This document shows, one piece after another, positions 50,906 through 59,144 of a DNA stretch of 64,000 nt. Made by a program: the position numbers and the translations under genes. The DNA comes from Brevibacillus reuszeri (GTDB taxonomy: Bacteria > Bacillota > Bacilli > Brevibacillales > Brevibacillaceae): the NCBI RefSeq assembly GCF_001187725.1, contig NZ_LGIQ01000017.1, positions 62,001 to 126,000 of the forward strand, in the 5' to 3' direction. The notes below the pieces were generated by a model. That model was not told the DNA's origin, ran no database searches, and was given only the letters and a program-made list of their open reading frames with translations. The first letter of the stretch is position 1. Each line of letters starts with the position of its first letter.

Positions 50906-52402
50906 TTATCTTTTCTTTTGATTTCGTAAAAGACGTGGAGTTGTACCCAGCTTTTCCTTGAAAATTTTGCTGAAATAATTGGCATTTACAAAGCCAGTCC
51001 GATGTGCGATCTCGCCAATGGATAAGGTTGTCTCCATCAGCAGGCGCTGTGCTTCCTTTACTCGCATGGCGGTCAGCAGCTGCCGGAATGATGTTCCTTG
51101 CTTCTGCGTGAATAATGTACTGAAATAAGCAGGGCTGCGATCAACATGACGGGCAACATCCTCCAGGCGCAGAGCAGCGTCCGTATAGCGCCTTTCCATG
51201 TAACGGATAGCCTGCTCGATGACATCTGCTCTGACCTCATCCCCCTGTTTTTGGACCAGATCCATCAGAGATTGAATAAACAACAAAAGGCAAGCGACAA
51301 TCCGATACAGAATCGGTGAATACAAGATGGTCTCAAACACCCGATGGTACTCCTGCTCCAGTACTCCATGGTCCAATCCATGAGATTTCATGTAGCGACG
51401 TACCTGAGCCAAAATACTTGTCAAGCGAATCCGCAAAATGCCTGGATCGGGAAAGGGCGCCTCTTTGTAGGAAAAATGCTTGTACATCCACTGCTTCAGC
51501 TCTTCCTGATCGCTGCCATGCAGCATGTCTACCCACAGGCGCTGTTCAGATGGAGTCAAAAAAGGATCAATCGTAGTCCATTCAACATGATCGTCCACAA
51601 TCCACAGCTGCCTGTACCCTTTAAAAAAGCGAATGGACAAAGCCTGGCTTGCGTCCTTATACGCTTCATGCAAGCTCTGCTCTCGCTGCCTGGAATCATA
51701 CATGACCAGAAAAAGTGGGGAATCGCCCCCCCCTTCCCAATCCATCAACAGACGCTTGCCTGTCTGGTGCAAATGGGTCACTGACTCGGGATCGTCTAAC
51801 GGAAACACACCTACGATTCCATCACTAAGTGGTAAAAGAATCGGCTTGTCACGAAACGGATAGTCTTCGAAAAAACGAAGCAGCTCCGGGTGACGCTTCG
51901 GGTCTTCCAATTGTGCGAGCATCATCGCGTAAGCATTCCCATGCATGGGGCGCGGAAAAAACAAATCCAGATACGAAACCTCTCTGAACAGTCCTGTCGA
52001 ACCGCTCACCTCTTGATTGATCTGATTCCGAGAGATCCGTTCCTGACAGCAGCGAGTCAACACGCGTCTGATATACTCGGGGGTTTGAGGCTTGATCCAT
52101 AAGTCGCGTGCATGCAGCTCGATTCCTTGCATCGCACGCTCAAACGTAGCTTCTGCCGTCGTGACCAGTACAGTCGGCTTGTACTGCTCCACCAGCAGCT
52201 TGAGTCGCTCCCATTGCCCCTTACCAATCATGTCCAATTCGAGACAGATCACTTCAGGTGTTTGCGACTCCATTAATTGGAATACTTCTGCCATCGTCCC
52301 CGCCGAAAGTACTTGTTTATACGGAATCGCACAGCTGGATACGAGCCAGCTCATTCCAGTACGTTCATTCGGATCTCGGTCTGCAATCATGATGCTGGGC
52401 AT
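50906..52402 (-). CDS. AraC-type regulator with degenerate response-receiver domain
   Basis: The protein has 498 residues from ATG 52402 behind AAGGAGGGG; the longer reading to 52483 is rejected. Residues 1-115 align with a receiver (IMIADRDPNERTGM, VLVTT, LWIKPQTP), but the usual phosphoacceptor position reads ICLELDM, with Glu55 where Asp is expected (Asp57 is two residues later). A central ~280-residue region without recognised motif is followed by a double AraC HTH (LEDVARHVDRSPAYFSTLFTQKQGTSFRQLL; SIGEIAHRTGFVNANYFSKIFKEKLG). No kinase is adjacent. Position upstream of hutU makes hut control possible. Confidence 0.85.
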   Translation of the reverse strand: MPSIMIADRDPNERTGMSWLVSSCAIPYKQVLSAGTMAEVFQLMESQTPEVICLELDMIGKGQWERLKLLVEQYKPTVLVTTAEATFERAMQGIELHARDLWIKPQTPEYIRRVLTRCCQERISRNQINQEVSGSTGLFREVSYLDLFFPRPMHGNAYAMMLAQLEDPKRHPELLRFFEDYPFRDKPILLPLSDGIVGVFPLDDPESVTHLHQTGKRLLMDWEGGGDSPLFLVMYDSRQREQSLHEAYKDASQALSIRFFKGYRQLWIVDDHVEWTTIDPFLTPSEQRLWVDMLHGSDQEELKQWMYKHFSYKEAPFPDPGILRIRLTSILAQVRRYMKSHGLDHGVLEQEYHRVFETILYSPILYRIVACLLLFIQSLMDLVQKQGDEVRADVIEQAIRYMERRYTDAALRLEDVARHVDRSPAYFSTLFTQKQGTSFRQLLTAMRVKEAQRLLMETTLSIGEIAHRTGFVNANYFSKIFKEKLGTTPRLLRNQKKR

Positions 52403-52468
52403 GGACAGCCCCTCCTTTTTCAATGGCAGAAGATTTAGACGACAAAAATTATCTCCCTCTGTAGAAAC

Positions 52469-52497
52469 AAAGGTTGCCCGCAATTGGACAACCTTTG
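52469..52497 (-). terminator. terminator of the signal peptidase gene
   Basis: AAAGGTTG / CAACCTTT stem followed by GTTTC on the minus strand, 13 bases beyond the stop at 52510. Confidence 0.7.
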
Positions 52498-52509
52498 GTG
52501 TAAGGCTTT

Positions 52510-53073
52510 TTAAGATGTAAATGGATTTTCGATCATTGTGCCCATGATGTGATCTACCGGAATAAATCCGATTTCCCGCGAATCAGTACTGTGATTGCGA
52601 TTATCTCCCATCACGAAAATATGGTTTTCGGGAACAGTCAGTTTTCCGTCTGCAACGAACTGCATGGCTTCCTTGATATACGGCTCATCCAGAGCAGTAC
52701 CATTTCGGTATACTTTTTGATCCTTGAATTCCAGTACGTCTCCTGGTTTTCCGATGACACGCTTGACGTACATGGAGTGATCCTCTTGTGTTCCTGTCAA
52801 CAGAGACACGAGCGGGTGACTGGTGAGGTCGTCCATAAAGGAGCGCTCTCTTTGTACGCGACTGTCAATGACAACGATATCCCCATAATTTGGAAGATAA
52901 GAAAACGTATGTGAAAGTTTTGACACGTAAATTCGCTGTTGATCCTGCAAGGTAGGGTCCATGGAATGACCATCAACCTTATATGGCTGGAACACAAAGA
53001 TTCCTAGGACCAGGGCAAAAGCTACTGCAAAGGCAATTGAACGAACCCATCCCATAATCTCTTTCACTCTCAT
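52510..53073 (-). CDS. sipS: type I signal peptidase
   Basis: The protein has 187 residues from ATG 53073. One N-terminal membrane anchor (SIAFAVAFALVLGIFVF) precedes catalytic Ser37 in VDGHSMDPTL and Lys104 in MYVKRVIGKPGD. The C-terminal boxes ENHIFVMGDNRNHSTDSREIGFIP are complete. It releases exported proteins from the membrane by cleaving signal peptides. The gram-positive SipS/LepB type with a single anchor. Stand-alone gene; Brevibacillus-type bacteria usually carry several paralogues. Confidence 0.95.
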   Translation of the reverse strand: MRVKEIMGWVRSIAFAVAFALVLGIFVFQPYKVDGHSMDPTLQDQQRIYVSKLSHTFSYLPNYGDIVVIDSRVQRERSFMDDLTSHPLVSLLTGTQEDHSMYVKRVIGKPGDVLEFKDQKVYRNGTALDEPYIKEAMQFVADGKLTVPENHIFVMGDNRNHSTDSREIGFIPVDHIMGTMIENPFTS

Positions 53074-53144
53074 TCGACACTCCTCTCATAGCCTTCTTCC
53101 AAAAACCTTCCCACACATCATACCACAAACAATAGACAGAAGCC

Positions 53145-53171
53145 AAAAAGCCAGCCCCCGGGGAGCTGACC
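53145..53171 (-). terminator. terminator of the sigma-54 activator gene
   Basis: GTCAGCTCCCC / GGGGGCTGGC hairpin followed by TTTTT on the minus strand. Confidence 0.75.
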
Positions 53172-53183
53172 CTGCTCTCTGCC

Positions 53184-54974
53184 TTATTTAGACAGACCGT
53201 ACTCTTTCATTTTGCGGAATAGGCTGGCGCGACTGATGCCGAGCAGCTCGGCAGCTTCTTCTTTTCGCCCTTTCCTAATCTGGACACGTAGTAATGCTTC
53301 CGCAATCGCGAGCCGCTCCATTTCTTTTAGCGAAAGCAGCCCTTCTCGTTGTCCTTCATGCCCGGATGAAGCTGACAGGGCGTCACGCTTCCTAGCTTTC
53401 ACAATTGCGCCAGGCAAACTCGTCGCTTGGATGGAAGCTGCGGTTTCCATGTTGACTGCATACTCGATGACATTCGCCAGTTCGCGGACATTACCAGGCC
53501 AGTCATGATGAAACAAAAGTGCCTTTGTCTCTTGCGAAAATCCAACAATAGGCTTGCCTAATCGGGTCGCACACTCTATCAGACAACGATTTGCCAAGGT
53601 CAAAATATCCTCACGCCGATCTCTCAAGGACGGCAAATGAATCGGAATCACATGTAGACGATAAAACAAATCCATACGAAACAAGCCTTGAGTGACCCGC
53701 TCCGGCAAATCCAGATGGGTTGCCGCAATGATTCGAGCATGAACAGGAATCGCCTTGCCAGCTCCTCCTACACGCTGAACCTCTTTTTCCTGAAGAACGC
53801 GAAGCAGCTTTCCTTGCAAATGTAGCGGCATGTCGCCGATCTCATCCAAAAAGAGTGTGCCCGATCCAGCCAGCTCAAACAGGCCCTGCTTGCCTCCCTT
53901 TCGTGCACCGGTAAAAGAGCCTTCTTCGTACCCGAACAGCTCGCTTTCCAGCAACTGCTCAGGGATGGCGGTGCAATTGATGGAGATAAACGGCTGGGCA
54001 TTTCGCTGGCTGGCTTGATGAATCGCTTTGGCAAACAGCTCTTTTCCCGTACCGCTCTCGCCTTGAAGCAATACAGTAGAATCGCTCTCCGCGACTCGCC
54101 TCGCCACGTCTTTGGCTCGCTGGATAGAAGGACTGCTTCCTACGATAACGGCAAAAGCATCCTCCCGCTCATAGCCGCCAACCTGCCTCGCGATTTCTAC
54201 GACCTCCTCGACATCATCGAGGGTAATGACCCATTCCCGTATTTTTCCATCGAGCACGATCGGCTTGAGCGAAAACAAAAATTCCTTCGCCTCGTGCCCG
54301 ATCTCCAGCACGACCTTTTTCGGATTCGCCTGCATTTGATCTGCTTCCCGGATCGCCGCAAGCCATGCTGTTATGTCGAGCGCGGCAAAGCAATCCTGTG
54401 CCCCAAGCTGTAGAAACTGGCGTGCCCTTTGATTGGCCTGAACGATTCGATCCCCCTGATCCACTGTGAGCATGGCTTTATCTAGGTCGTCCATGACGAC
54501 ACGCAGCTTTTCCAGCGCAAGCTGCTGCTCCACATACATGAGATGCTCCTTGAGCTTGATCGAGATCAGCTCAGCCATCTTTTGCAAAAAGTTCAGGATC
54601 GAGCTGACATCGGAGAACAGCCGCTCCCGTTGCTCCTGATCAAAAGCGAGCAGGCCTATGACACCCACCTTTTGTCCATCCAGCATAATCGGACAGCAGA
54701 TTTCCCCCGTTTCCGCACAATTGCCAAAGTGGGCGCACGGCCGACAACGCTCATCTTCGCCGGGGCGTGTGATGACCACAGGTTGTCCCGCAAACAAGGA
54801 GGAACGATAGACGTGATCCTGACCCGCCATCGTGTGCAGTACGCCTGCCTGTGTTCGTCCTGTTCCAGCTATCCGCATCAAATCCGTGTCAGCAATTTCT
54901 ACCTCTACGCGCAGAACGGATGCCACCGCCCACGCAATCTGCTGGACACTTTCCTGTATCTCGCGCAAGGACAT
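53184..54974 (-). CDS. sigma-54-dependent activator with cysteine-rich GAF-like sensor
   Basis: The protein has 596 residues. The N-terminal ~145 residues form a GAF-like sensor with a cysteine cluster C77-x2-C80-x5-C86-x6-C93-C94. A PAS-like part (about 155-265) follows. The AAA+ domain has Walker A GESGTGKE (305-312), the sigma-54 contact loop GSFTGA (352-357), LFLDEIGDMPLHLQGKLLRVLQ and the arginine-finger region FRMDLFYRL. It ends in a Fis-type HTH (AELLGISRASLFRKMKEYGL). It activates RpoN-dependent promoters. No target promoter (TGGCAC-N5-TTGC) was seen nearby. Confidence 0.93.
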   Translation of the reverse strand: MSLREIQESVQQIAWAVASVLRVEVEIADTDLMRIAGTGRTQAGVLHTMAGQDHVYRSSLFAGQPVVITRPGEDERCRPCAHFGNCAETGEICCPIMLDGQKVGVIGLLAFDQEQRERLFSDVSSILNFLQKMAELISIKLKEHLMYVEQQLALEKLRVVMDDLDKAMLTVDQGDRIVQANQRARQFLQLGAQDCFAALDITAWLAAIREADQMQANPKKVVLEIGHEAKEFLFSLKPIVLDGKIREWVITLDDVEEVVEIARQVGGYEREDAFAVIVGSSPSIQRAKDVARRVAESDSTVLLQGESGTGKELFAKAIHQASQRNAQPFISINCTAIPEQLLESELFGYEEGSFTGARKGGKQGLFELAGSGTLFLDEIGDMPLHLQGKLLRVLQEKEVQRVGGAGKAIPVHARIIAATHLDLPERVTQGLFRMDLFYRLHVIPIHLPSLRDRREDILTLANRCLIECATRLGKPIVGFSQETKALLFHHDWPGNVRELANVIEYAVNMETAASIQATSLPGAIVKARKRDALSASSGHEGQREGLLSLKEMERLAIAEALLRVQIRKGRKEEAAELLGISRASLFRKMKEYGLSK

Positions 54975-55040
54975 GCGGATTCCCCTCTCTGTCGTATCTT
55001 CTGTCTTTATTATACCGTAGACGCGAGGAGAACCCAGAGA

Positions 55041-55454
55041 TTACGCATTCGCTGCTTCGTCTTCCGCAGACGGCCAACCGCCCCACAGATTGGTCAGGTG
55101 CCCATCCGGATCACGAAGCGTAAAGCTGTAGCCACCACTCTTTTTGTAGCGCATCTCGCTCGTCTCAATTCCTTTGCTGCGCAGGTCTTCATGCACAGCA
55201 TGAATCTGATCTACCTGCAGAGAGATGATTGGTTGCATCTCCCCAGCCATATTGCTGAAATCCAGGCGGGGAACACTCGGGCTCTGTACCAGTCCAAGTC
55301 CTACTCCTCCAATATTCAGCCATGCCTCATGATCTCCCGGTGTATACTCAAAGGTAAACGGAACACCCAGTACTTCCCGGTACCACTTCACCGATACCTC
55401 CAAACTTTTGACTGGCACTTGAATCACAGCGAAATGACGTACGAATGTGCTCAT
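55041..55454 (-). CDS. VOC-superfamily protein (glyoxalase/dioxygenase fold)
   Basis: The protein has 137 residues from ATG 55454 with AAAGGAGTGAG upstream. Paired beta-alpha-beta-beta-beta modules are evident: RHFAVIQVPVKSLEVSVKWYREVLGVPFTFEY, then IISLQVDQIHAVHEDLRSKGIETSE and the ending SFTLRDPDGHLTNLWGGWPS. It is close to lactoylglutathione-lyase/bleomycin-resistance-like proteins. Its reaction is unknown. The next gene, a sigma factor, ends in a strikingly similar VOC-like tail. Confidence 0.88.
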   Translation of the reverse strand: MSTFVRHFAVIQVPVKSLEVSVKWYREVLGVPFTFEYTPGDHEAWLNIGGVGLGLVQSPSVPRLDFSNMAGEMQPIISLQVDQIHAVHEDLRSKGIETSEMRYKKSGGYSFTLRDPDGHLTNLWGGWPSAEDEAANA

Positions 55455-55537
55455 AGCACTCACTCCTTTTTATGTGGGTGAACCACTTTTGGACTTTCTC
55501 TTTCCTAAACGTAAAAGTGAGGCAAAAAGAAACGGGG

Positions 55538-56272
55538 TCATGGCCATTCCTGAAAAAAAGTAATCAAATGACCATCTGGGTCTCGCACGGAAAAAAACAG
55601 CTTGTCCGCACGAACAGAAACTTTCTCGATACGCACGCCATGCTCCGCAAATTGCAAATACGTATCGCAAAGGGCGTACGGATCACCCGCGCGAAAAGCT
55701 GCCAAAAATTGCTCGAAGTCTTCTTTTGTTACAAGCGCTGCCGCGGCCTGCCTTTTTCTTAAGTCACCATCAGAATCGTCTCTGTCGCCTCTCGCTTGAC
55801 TGGCTAACGATTGCAACCGATGGCGCGCCCTTTTTACTCCTTCCTTTACCGCCCCGACAGTCATGTTCAGCAGCCTCGCCGTTTCGGGTGCCGTAAAGGA
55901 GAAAATATCGATCAAAAGAATCAATACCATCTGCCGTGCATTCAAACGATTCGCCAGCTGTTCAAAATTTTCTCGAATCGTAAATGGATCATCTGGAACG
56001 GACTTTTGTAAATGGAGAGCTTCATCGAACACCTCGCCCCGCCTATTTGTCTGTTTTTTGCGACAATGATCGATCCACGCATTGGTGGCGATCTGTTTGA
56101 GATAGGCTTTGCTCAGCTCTCGTTCGGGCTGTTGTTGAATCGATCGGTACGCCTTGGTCAGTGTATCCTGCAGCAAGTCCTCCGCATCCCACTCGTGTTT
56201 GGCAAGCAGGAAACAATGCTTTCGAACGTCCGCCAGAAAAGGCTCCATGCGTGAAAAGGATGTGGTGCTCAT
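55538..56272 (-). CDS. ECF-like sigma factor with VOC-like C-terminal tail
   Basis: The protein has 244 residues from ATG 56272 behind GGAGGGATTTG; the longer reading to 56302 is rejected. Region 2 is ECFLL-type (HEWDAEDLLQDTLTKAYRSIQQ; YLKQIATNAWIDHCRKK). Region 4 is LIDIFSFTAPETARLLNMTVGAVKEGVKRARHRLQ. Instead of ending there, ~80 residues follow, whose last 40 (FAEHGVRIEKVSVRADKL, then FFSVRDPDGHLITFFQEWP) look like the second half of a VOC domain. ECF factors with C-terminal sensory domains are known, usually SnoaL-like. No anti-sigma factor gene lies nearby. Confidence 0.85.
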   Translation of the reverse strand: MSTTSFSRMEPFLADVRKHCFLLAKHEWDAEDLLQDTLTKAYRSIQQQPERELSKAYLKQIATNAWIDHCRKKQTNRRGEVFDEALHLQKSVPDDPFTIRENFEQLANRLNARQMVLILLIDIFSFTAPETARLLNMTVGAVKEGVKRARHRLQSLASQARGDRDDSDGDLRKRQAAAALVTKEDFEQFLAAFRAGDPYALCDTYLQFAEHGVRIEKVSVRADKLFFSVRDPDGHLITFFQEWP

Positions 56273-56484
56273 CAAATCCCTCCGAAGCTGCCTGAAATAC
56301 ACATTTATTGTAAATTTTTTACTGATTTTTCGTCAATGCGAAAATCCTTGCTTCTTCTGCTCTCTCCCTCTCACACATTTTCGACCAGAAGGTACCAGAC
56401 AAAATTGGTACTGCACTCCTCCCACACTTCCCGCTACGATGTGAATAGATAGTCATACCTATTTGATGAACTGGCGGCGATTTC

Positions 56485-57147
56485 ATGTTGATGACTCTGT
56501 TTTTGCTCGTTCCGACGCTGCTCATTTTTCTCGGTCTGCAAATCATTGGCAGTGTTCCTGTTACGTTTCTACTATTTTACAGCTGGCTTTTATTGGCTCC
56601 TGTGACGGATTTTCTTATTGTGAAAAAGGCTACCCGCCGACAGACACTTCATGCGCTTGGCTTATCCTTTTCGCGGAAAAATGTTTGGACTGGCTTGGTC
56701 ACGGGAGCTATTTTTTTGCTCGCCATCCTAGGCGGGGGTTATTTCTCTCATACGGCACTCTTTGATCGAAACGATCTGACAGAGCTGCTTGCAAGCTGGA
56801 ATTTTACAGGTGCACACATCGGAGGTTTGATCCTGATCCTGATGGTGGTCAATCCGATACTGGAAGAAGTATATTGGCGCGGCTATATGCATGAAAAGCT
56901 GGCGAAGCACTATAGACCCGTAACCGTCATCGTCGTGACGGCTGTCTTTTACAGCCTCTATCATTTCCTTTCCGTCATACCGCTTTTTGCATGGCCGTAC
57001 AATATTGTGATGGTCGTGCCCGTGTTTTTGGCCAGGGTAATTTGGGGGTACATGCGTCATCGGCAGCACTCGCTGTTTGGCTCGATCATAAGTCACATTC
57101 TAGCTGACATCGGGATTATGGGCATCTATCTCTTGTTTTTGACGTAA
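56485..57147 (+). CDS. CPBP-family intramembrane metalloprotease
   Basis: A membrane protein of 220 residues with about seven helices. The first CPBP motif EExxxR is present in NPILEEVYWRGYMHEKLAKHY; the second is seen as FYSLYHFLSVIPLF with His, and the third as IISHILADIGIMGIYLL with His and Asp. Family members act as prenyl-protein-type or regulated intramembrane proteases, and in Bacilli some confer bacteriocin immunity. The ribosome site is weak (start ATG 56485 or 56491). It lies upstream of the GH9 gene, convergent with it. Confidence 0.88.
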   Translation: MLMTLFLLVPTLLIFLGLQIIGSVPVTFLLFYSWLLLAPVTDFLIVKKATRRQTLHALGLSFSRKNVWTGLVTGAIFLLAILGGGYFSHTALFDRNDLTELLASWNFTGAHIGGLILILMVVNPILEEVYWRGYMHEKLAKHYRPVTVIVVTAVFYSLYHFLSVIPLFAWPYNIVMVVPVFLARVIWGYMRHRQHSLFGSIISHILADIGIMGIYLLFLT

Positions 57148-57150
57148 GAA

Positions 57151-57228
57151 AGCCTGCCTTTGAAAAAGGATTGCGGTGCTTATCCTGCTACCGCATCGCT
57201 CTTTACCCAAAAGGCAGGCTGCTTTTTT
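57151..57228. terminator. long terminator between convergent CPBP and GH9 genes
   Basis: AGCCTGCCTTT / AAAGGCAGGCT outer stem and ATTGCGGT/ACCGCAT inner stem, then CTTTTTTT on the plus strand. Confidence 0.8.
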
Positions 57229-57236
57229 TCGATGAG

Positions 57237-58982
57237 TTACTGAAACTGAAACAATCGCGAAAACCAGGTTTGCTCCCTTCTCTGATGCCATTCGTTCAGA
57301 TAGCCGGCGACGACTACCAGTGCGGCATTGTAATCAATCGCATTTTCATTGGTTGCATACGAACGGGAATCATCGACATAGCTGTGCGGTCCGAGCTTTT
57401 TGGGAGCAATCTTGTCGTTTGTATAGGTGTTAGGACCTCCTACCAGCAATCCTGGAATCAAGACGCCACTGGCAACCGTGTAGCGATTGTGCGGCTGCAT
57501 CGGCGAAGAGATTCCTATCCCCGTAACAAAAGATTGCGCCAGTGGATTTGCTCCGAGTACCCAATCCAGCTGCCTGGAGATAGCATGCGGATAGTACGGC
57601 TGCGGGTTTATTTGATTCGCTGTTGCCAGATGCAGTCCATATCCGAGTGTTGTTCTGGTTGAGCCCCAATCGTAGTCCGCAGGCTGAAGCGGGCTGCCAT
57701 AGGGACTGTGATTCATTTTGTTGACAACCACGTCTGCATGCTGGATCAGTCTTTGGCGCAGCTCGCTTGCCAGCTCCCACTCCTCCTGAGCTCCAAGGGC
57801 AAGAGTGAGGATCGCCATGGAGGAAGTATTTTGCCAATAGGAAGGTACGATCCTGGCAGGATTAAGCTCCAGCTCCTCTATATGCTGCTCTACATAATCT
57901 CTGAAAACAGGGTGGCCTGTCGTCACATACAGCTCTGCAGCAGCCCAAACACGCTTGTCCCTGTCGCTGCTAGGGCGATACGCCTGCTTGTCCCCCAGGG
58001 AAAGAATTTCTTTCGTTTTTGTCAAAAAGCTCCACGCCTTCATGGATGCATCCAGTAAGCGCTGGGAGTAGCTCTCGTCATACGGAAGGTATGCTCGTGA
58101 TGCTCGCGCCATCGCTGCTGCAAAAATAGCCGTGTCAGGTGTAGAAATATCATAGATATACTGGGTAGCCAGATCGTCCTGTGGCAAGATCATCCCAGGG
58201 AATTTGGCTGTCGCTACACTGTGATAGACGGCTCCGTCCTGCCTTTGCATTTTCAGCATCCAATCCAGCTCTACCCGAATGACGGCGAGTGCATCCGGAT
58301 CATCACTTGCTGGCTGTGACAGATCCAGTACTCCATCTTCCGCGGTTTGCGGTGCCAGCTCTTGTAATAATAGCAGCTGCGCAACGGTAACCCCTGCATT
58401 GGACATGTATTTACCAAAATCTCCGGCGTCGTGCCAGCCGCCTACCACGTCTCTGCTCTGGCTTTTATCCGTGAAAAGTACTGCCGGATTGATATGGCAT
58501 TCGGCGTGCTGGACGTGTGTCAGCGGGTCGTCAATGGCCACTCCGCATCGCTGTAATTCATACGAGCGCATCGCTTGCTTGTAGACGGCCTCGTACACAC
58601 GCGGAGAAATTTGAAAGGGGGCGCTGGCCATGCCATTTGGCAGACGGATTTGGTATGTACCAGACTTCTTGTAGCTGGAGAAATCCAGGACGTACACTTC
58701 TTTTCCTGTACTTTCATCCAACCTGCTCATCTTCGGCGTTCCTGTAAACACAGTCTGACCATCCAGCAGCTGAACAAGCGAGAACTGTTGAACGGACAAC
58801 GTCGTATATGCAAATTTGACAGCAGAGGGAGCGTAGCCCATCTGGTTCACTCCGACATCAGCGGAAATGGGAGTTAACACTACCGTTGGAGCATGCTGCT
58901 GTTCTTTTCTGATGAAAATAATACCGACAACCAGTACGAGCATGATGACAAGCACCAGCTTCCACCGCAAAAGCAAACGCAA
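57237..58982 (-). CDS. membrane-anchored GH9 glycoside hydrolase (cellulase family)
   Basis: The protein has 581 residues from TTG 58982, eight bases after AAGGAGGTGATC; GTG 58991 lies inside that site and is rejected. An N-terminal signal anchor (LVLVIMLVLVVGIIFI) is followed by an Ig-like CelD_N domain (about 45-125). The GH9 barrel has GGWHDAGDFGKY with Asp185/Asp188 and the catalytic Glu546 in NENAIDYNAALV. GH9 enzymes cleave beta-1,4-glucans. The missing signal-peptidase site suggests it stays on the membrane, perhaps trimming an own surface polysaccharide rather than digesting plant material. Confidence 0.92.
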   Translation of the reverse strand: MRLLLRWKLVLVIMLVLVVGIIFIRKEQQHAPTVVLTPISADVGVNQMGYAPSAVKFAYTTLSVQQFSLVQLLDGQTVFTGTPKMSRLDESTGKEVYVLDFSSYKKSGTYQIRLPNGMASAPFQISPRVYEAVYKQAMRSYELQRCGVAIDDPLTHVQHAECHINPAVLFTDKSQSRDVVGGWHDAGDFGKYMSNAGVTVAQLLLLQELAPQTAEDGVLDLSQPASDDPDALAVIRVELDWMLKMQRQDGAVYHSVATAKFPGMILPQDDLATQYIYDISTPDTAIFAAAMARASRAYLPYDESYSQRLLDASMKAWSFLTKTKEILSLGDKQAYRPSSDRDKRVWAAAELYVTTGHPVFRDYVEQHIEELELNPARIVPSYWQNTSSMAILTLALGAQEEWELASELRQRLIQHADVVVNKMNHSPYGSPLQPADYDWGSTRTTLGYGLHLATANQINPQPYYPHAISRQLDWVLGANPLAQSFVTGIGISSPMQPHNRYTVASGVLIPGLLVGGPNTYTNDKIAPKKLGPHSYVDDSRSYATNENAIDYNAALVVVAGYLNEWHQRREQTWFSRLFQFQ

Positions 58983-59144
58983 CGCGATCACCTCCTTTCA
59001 GAAGAAAATAATTAGGTAAAATTTGTAAAACAATGAGTCAGATAGCTCTTGTCTATTTCTAAACAAGATTGTACGACTGCTTATACAAGCACCTCCTCGG
59101 CTTCATATCATGAGAGTATCTACTCCACTAAACGGACGGAGGTC

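Noticed and set aside
53074-56484. Sigma-54 promoter near the activator gene
   Set aside because: No TGGCAC-N5-TTGC pair was found; TGGCACTTG near 55.4 kb lacks the -12 half and lies inside a coding region.
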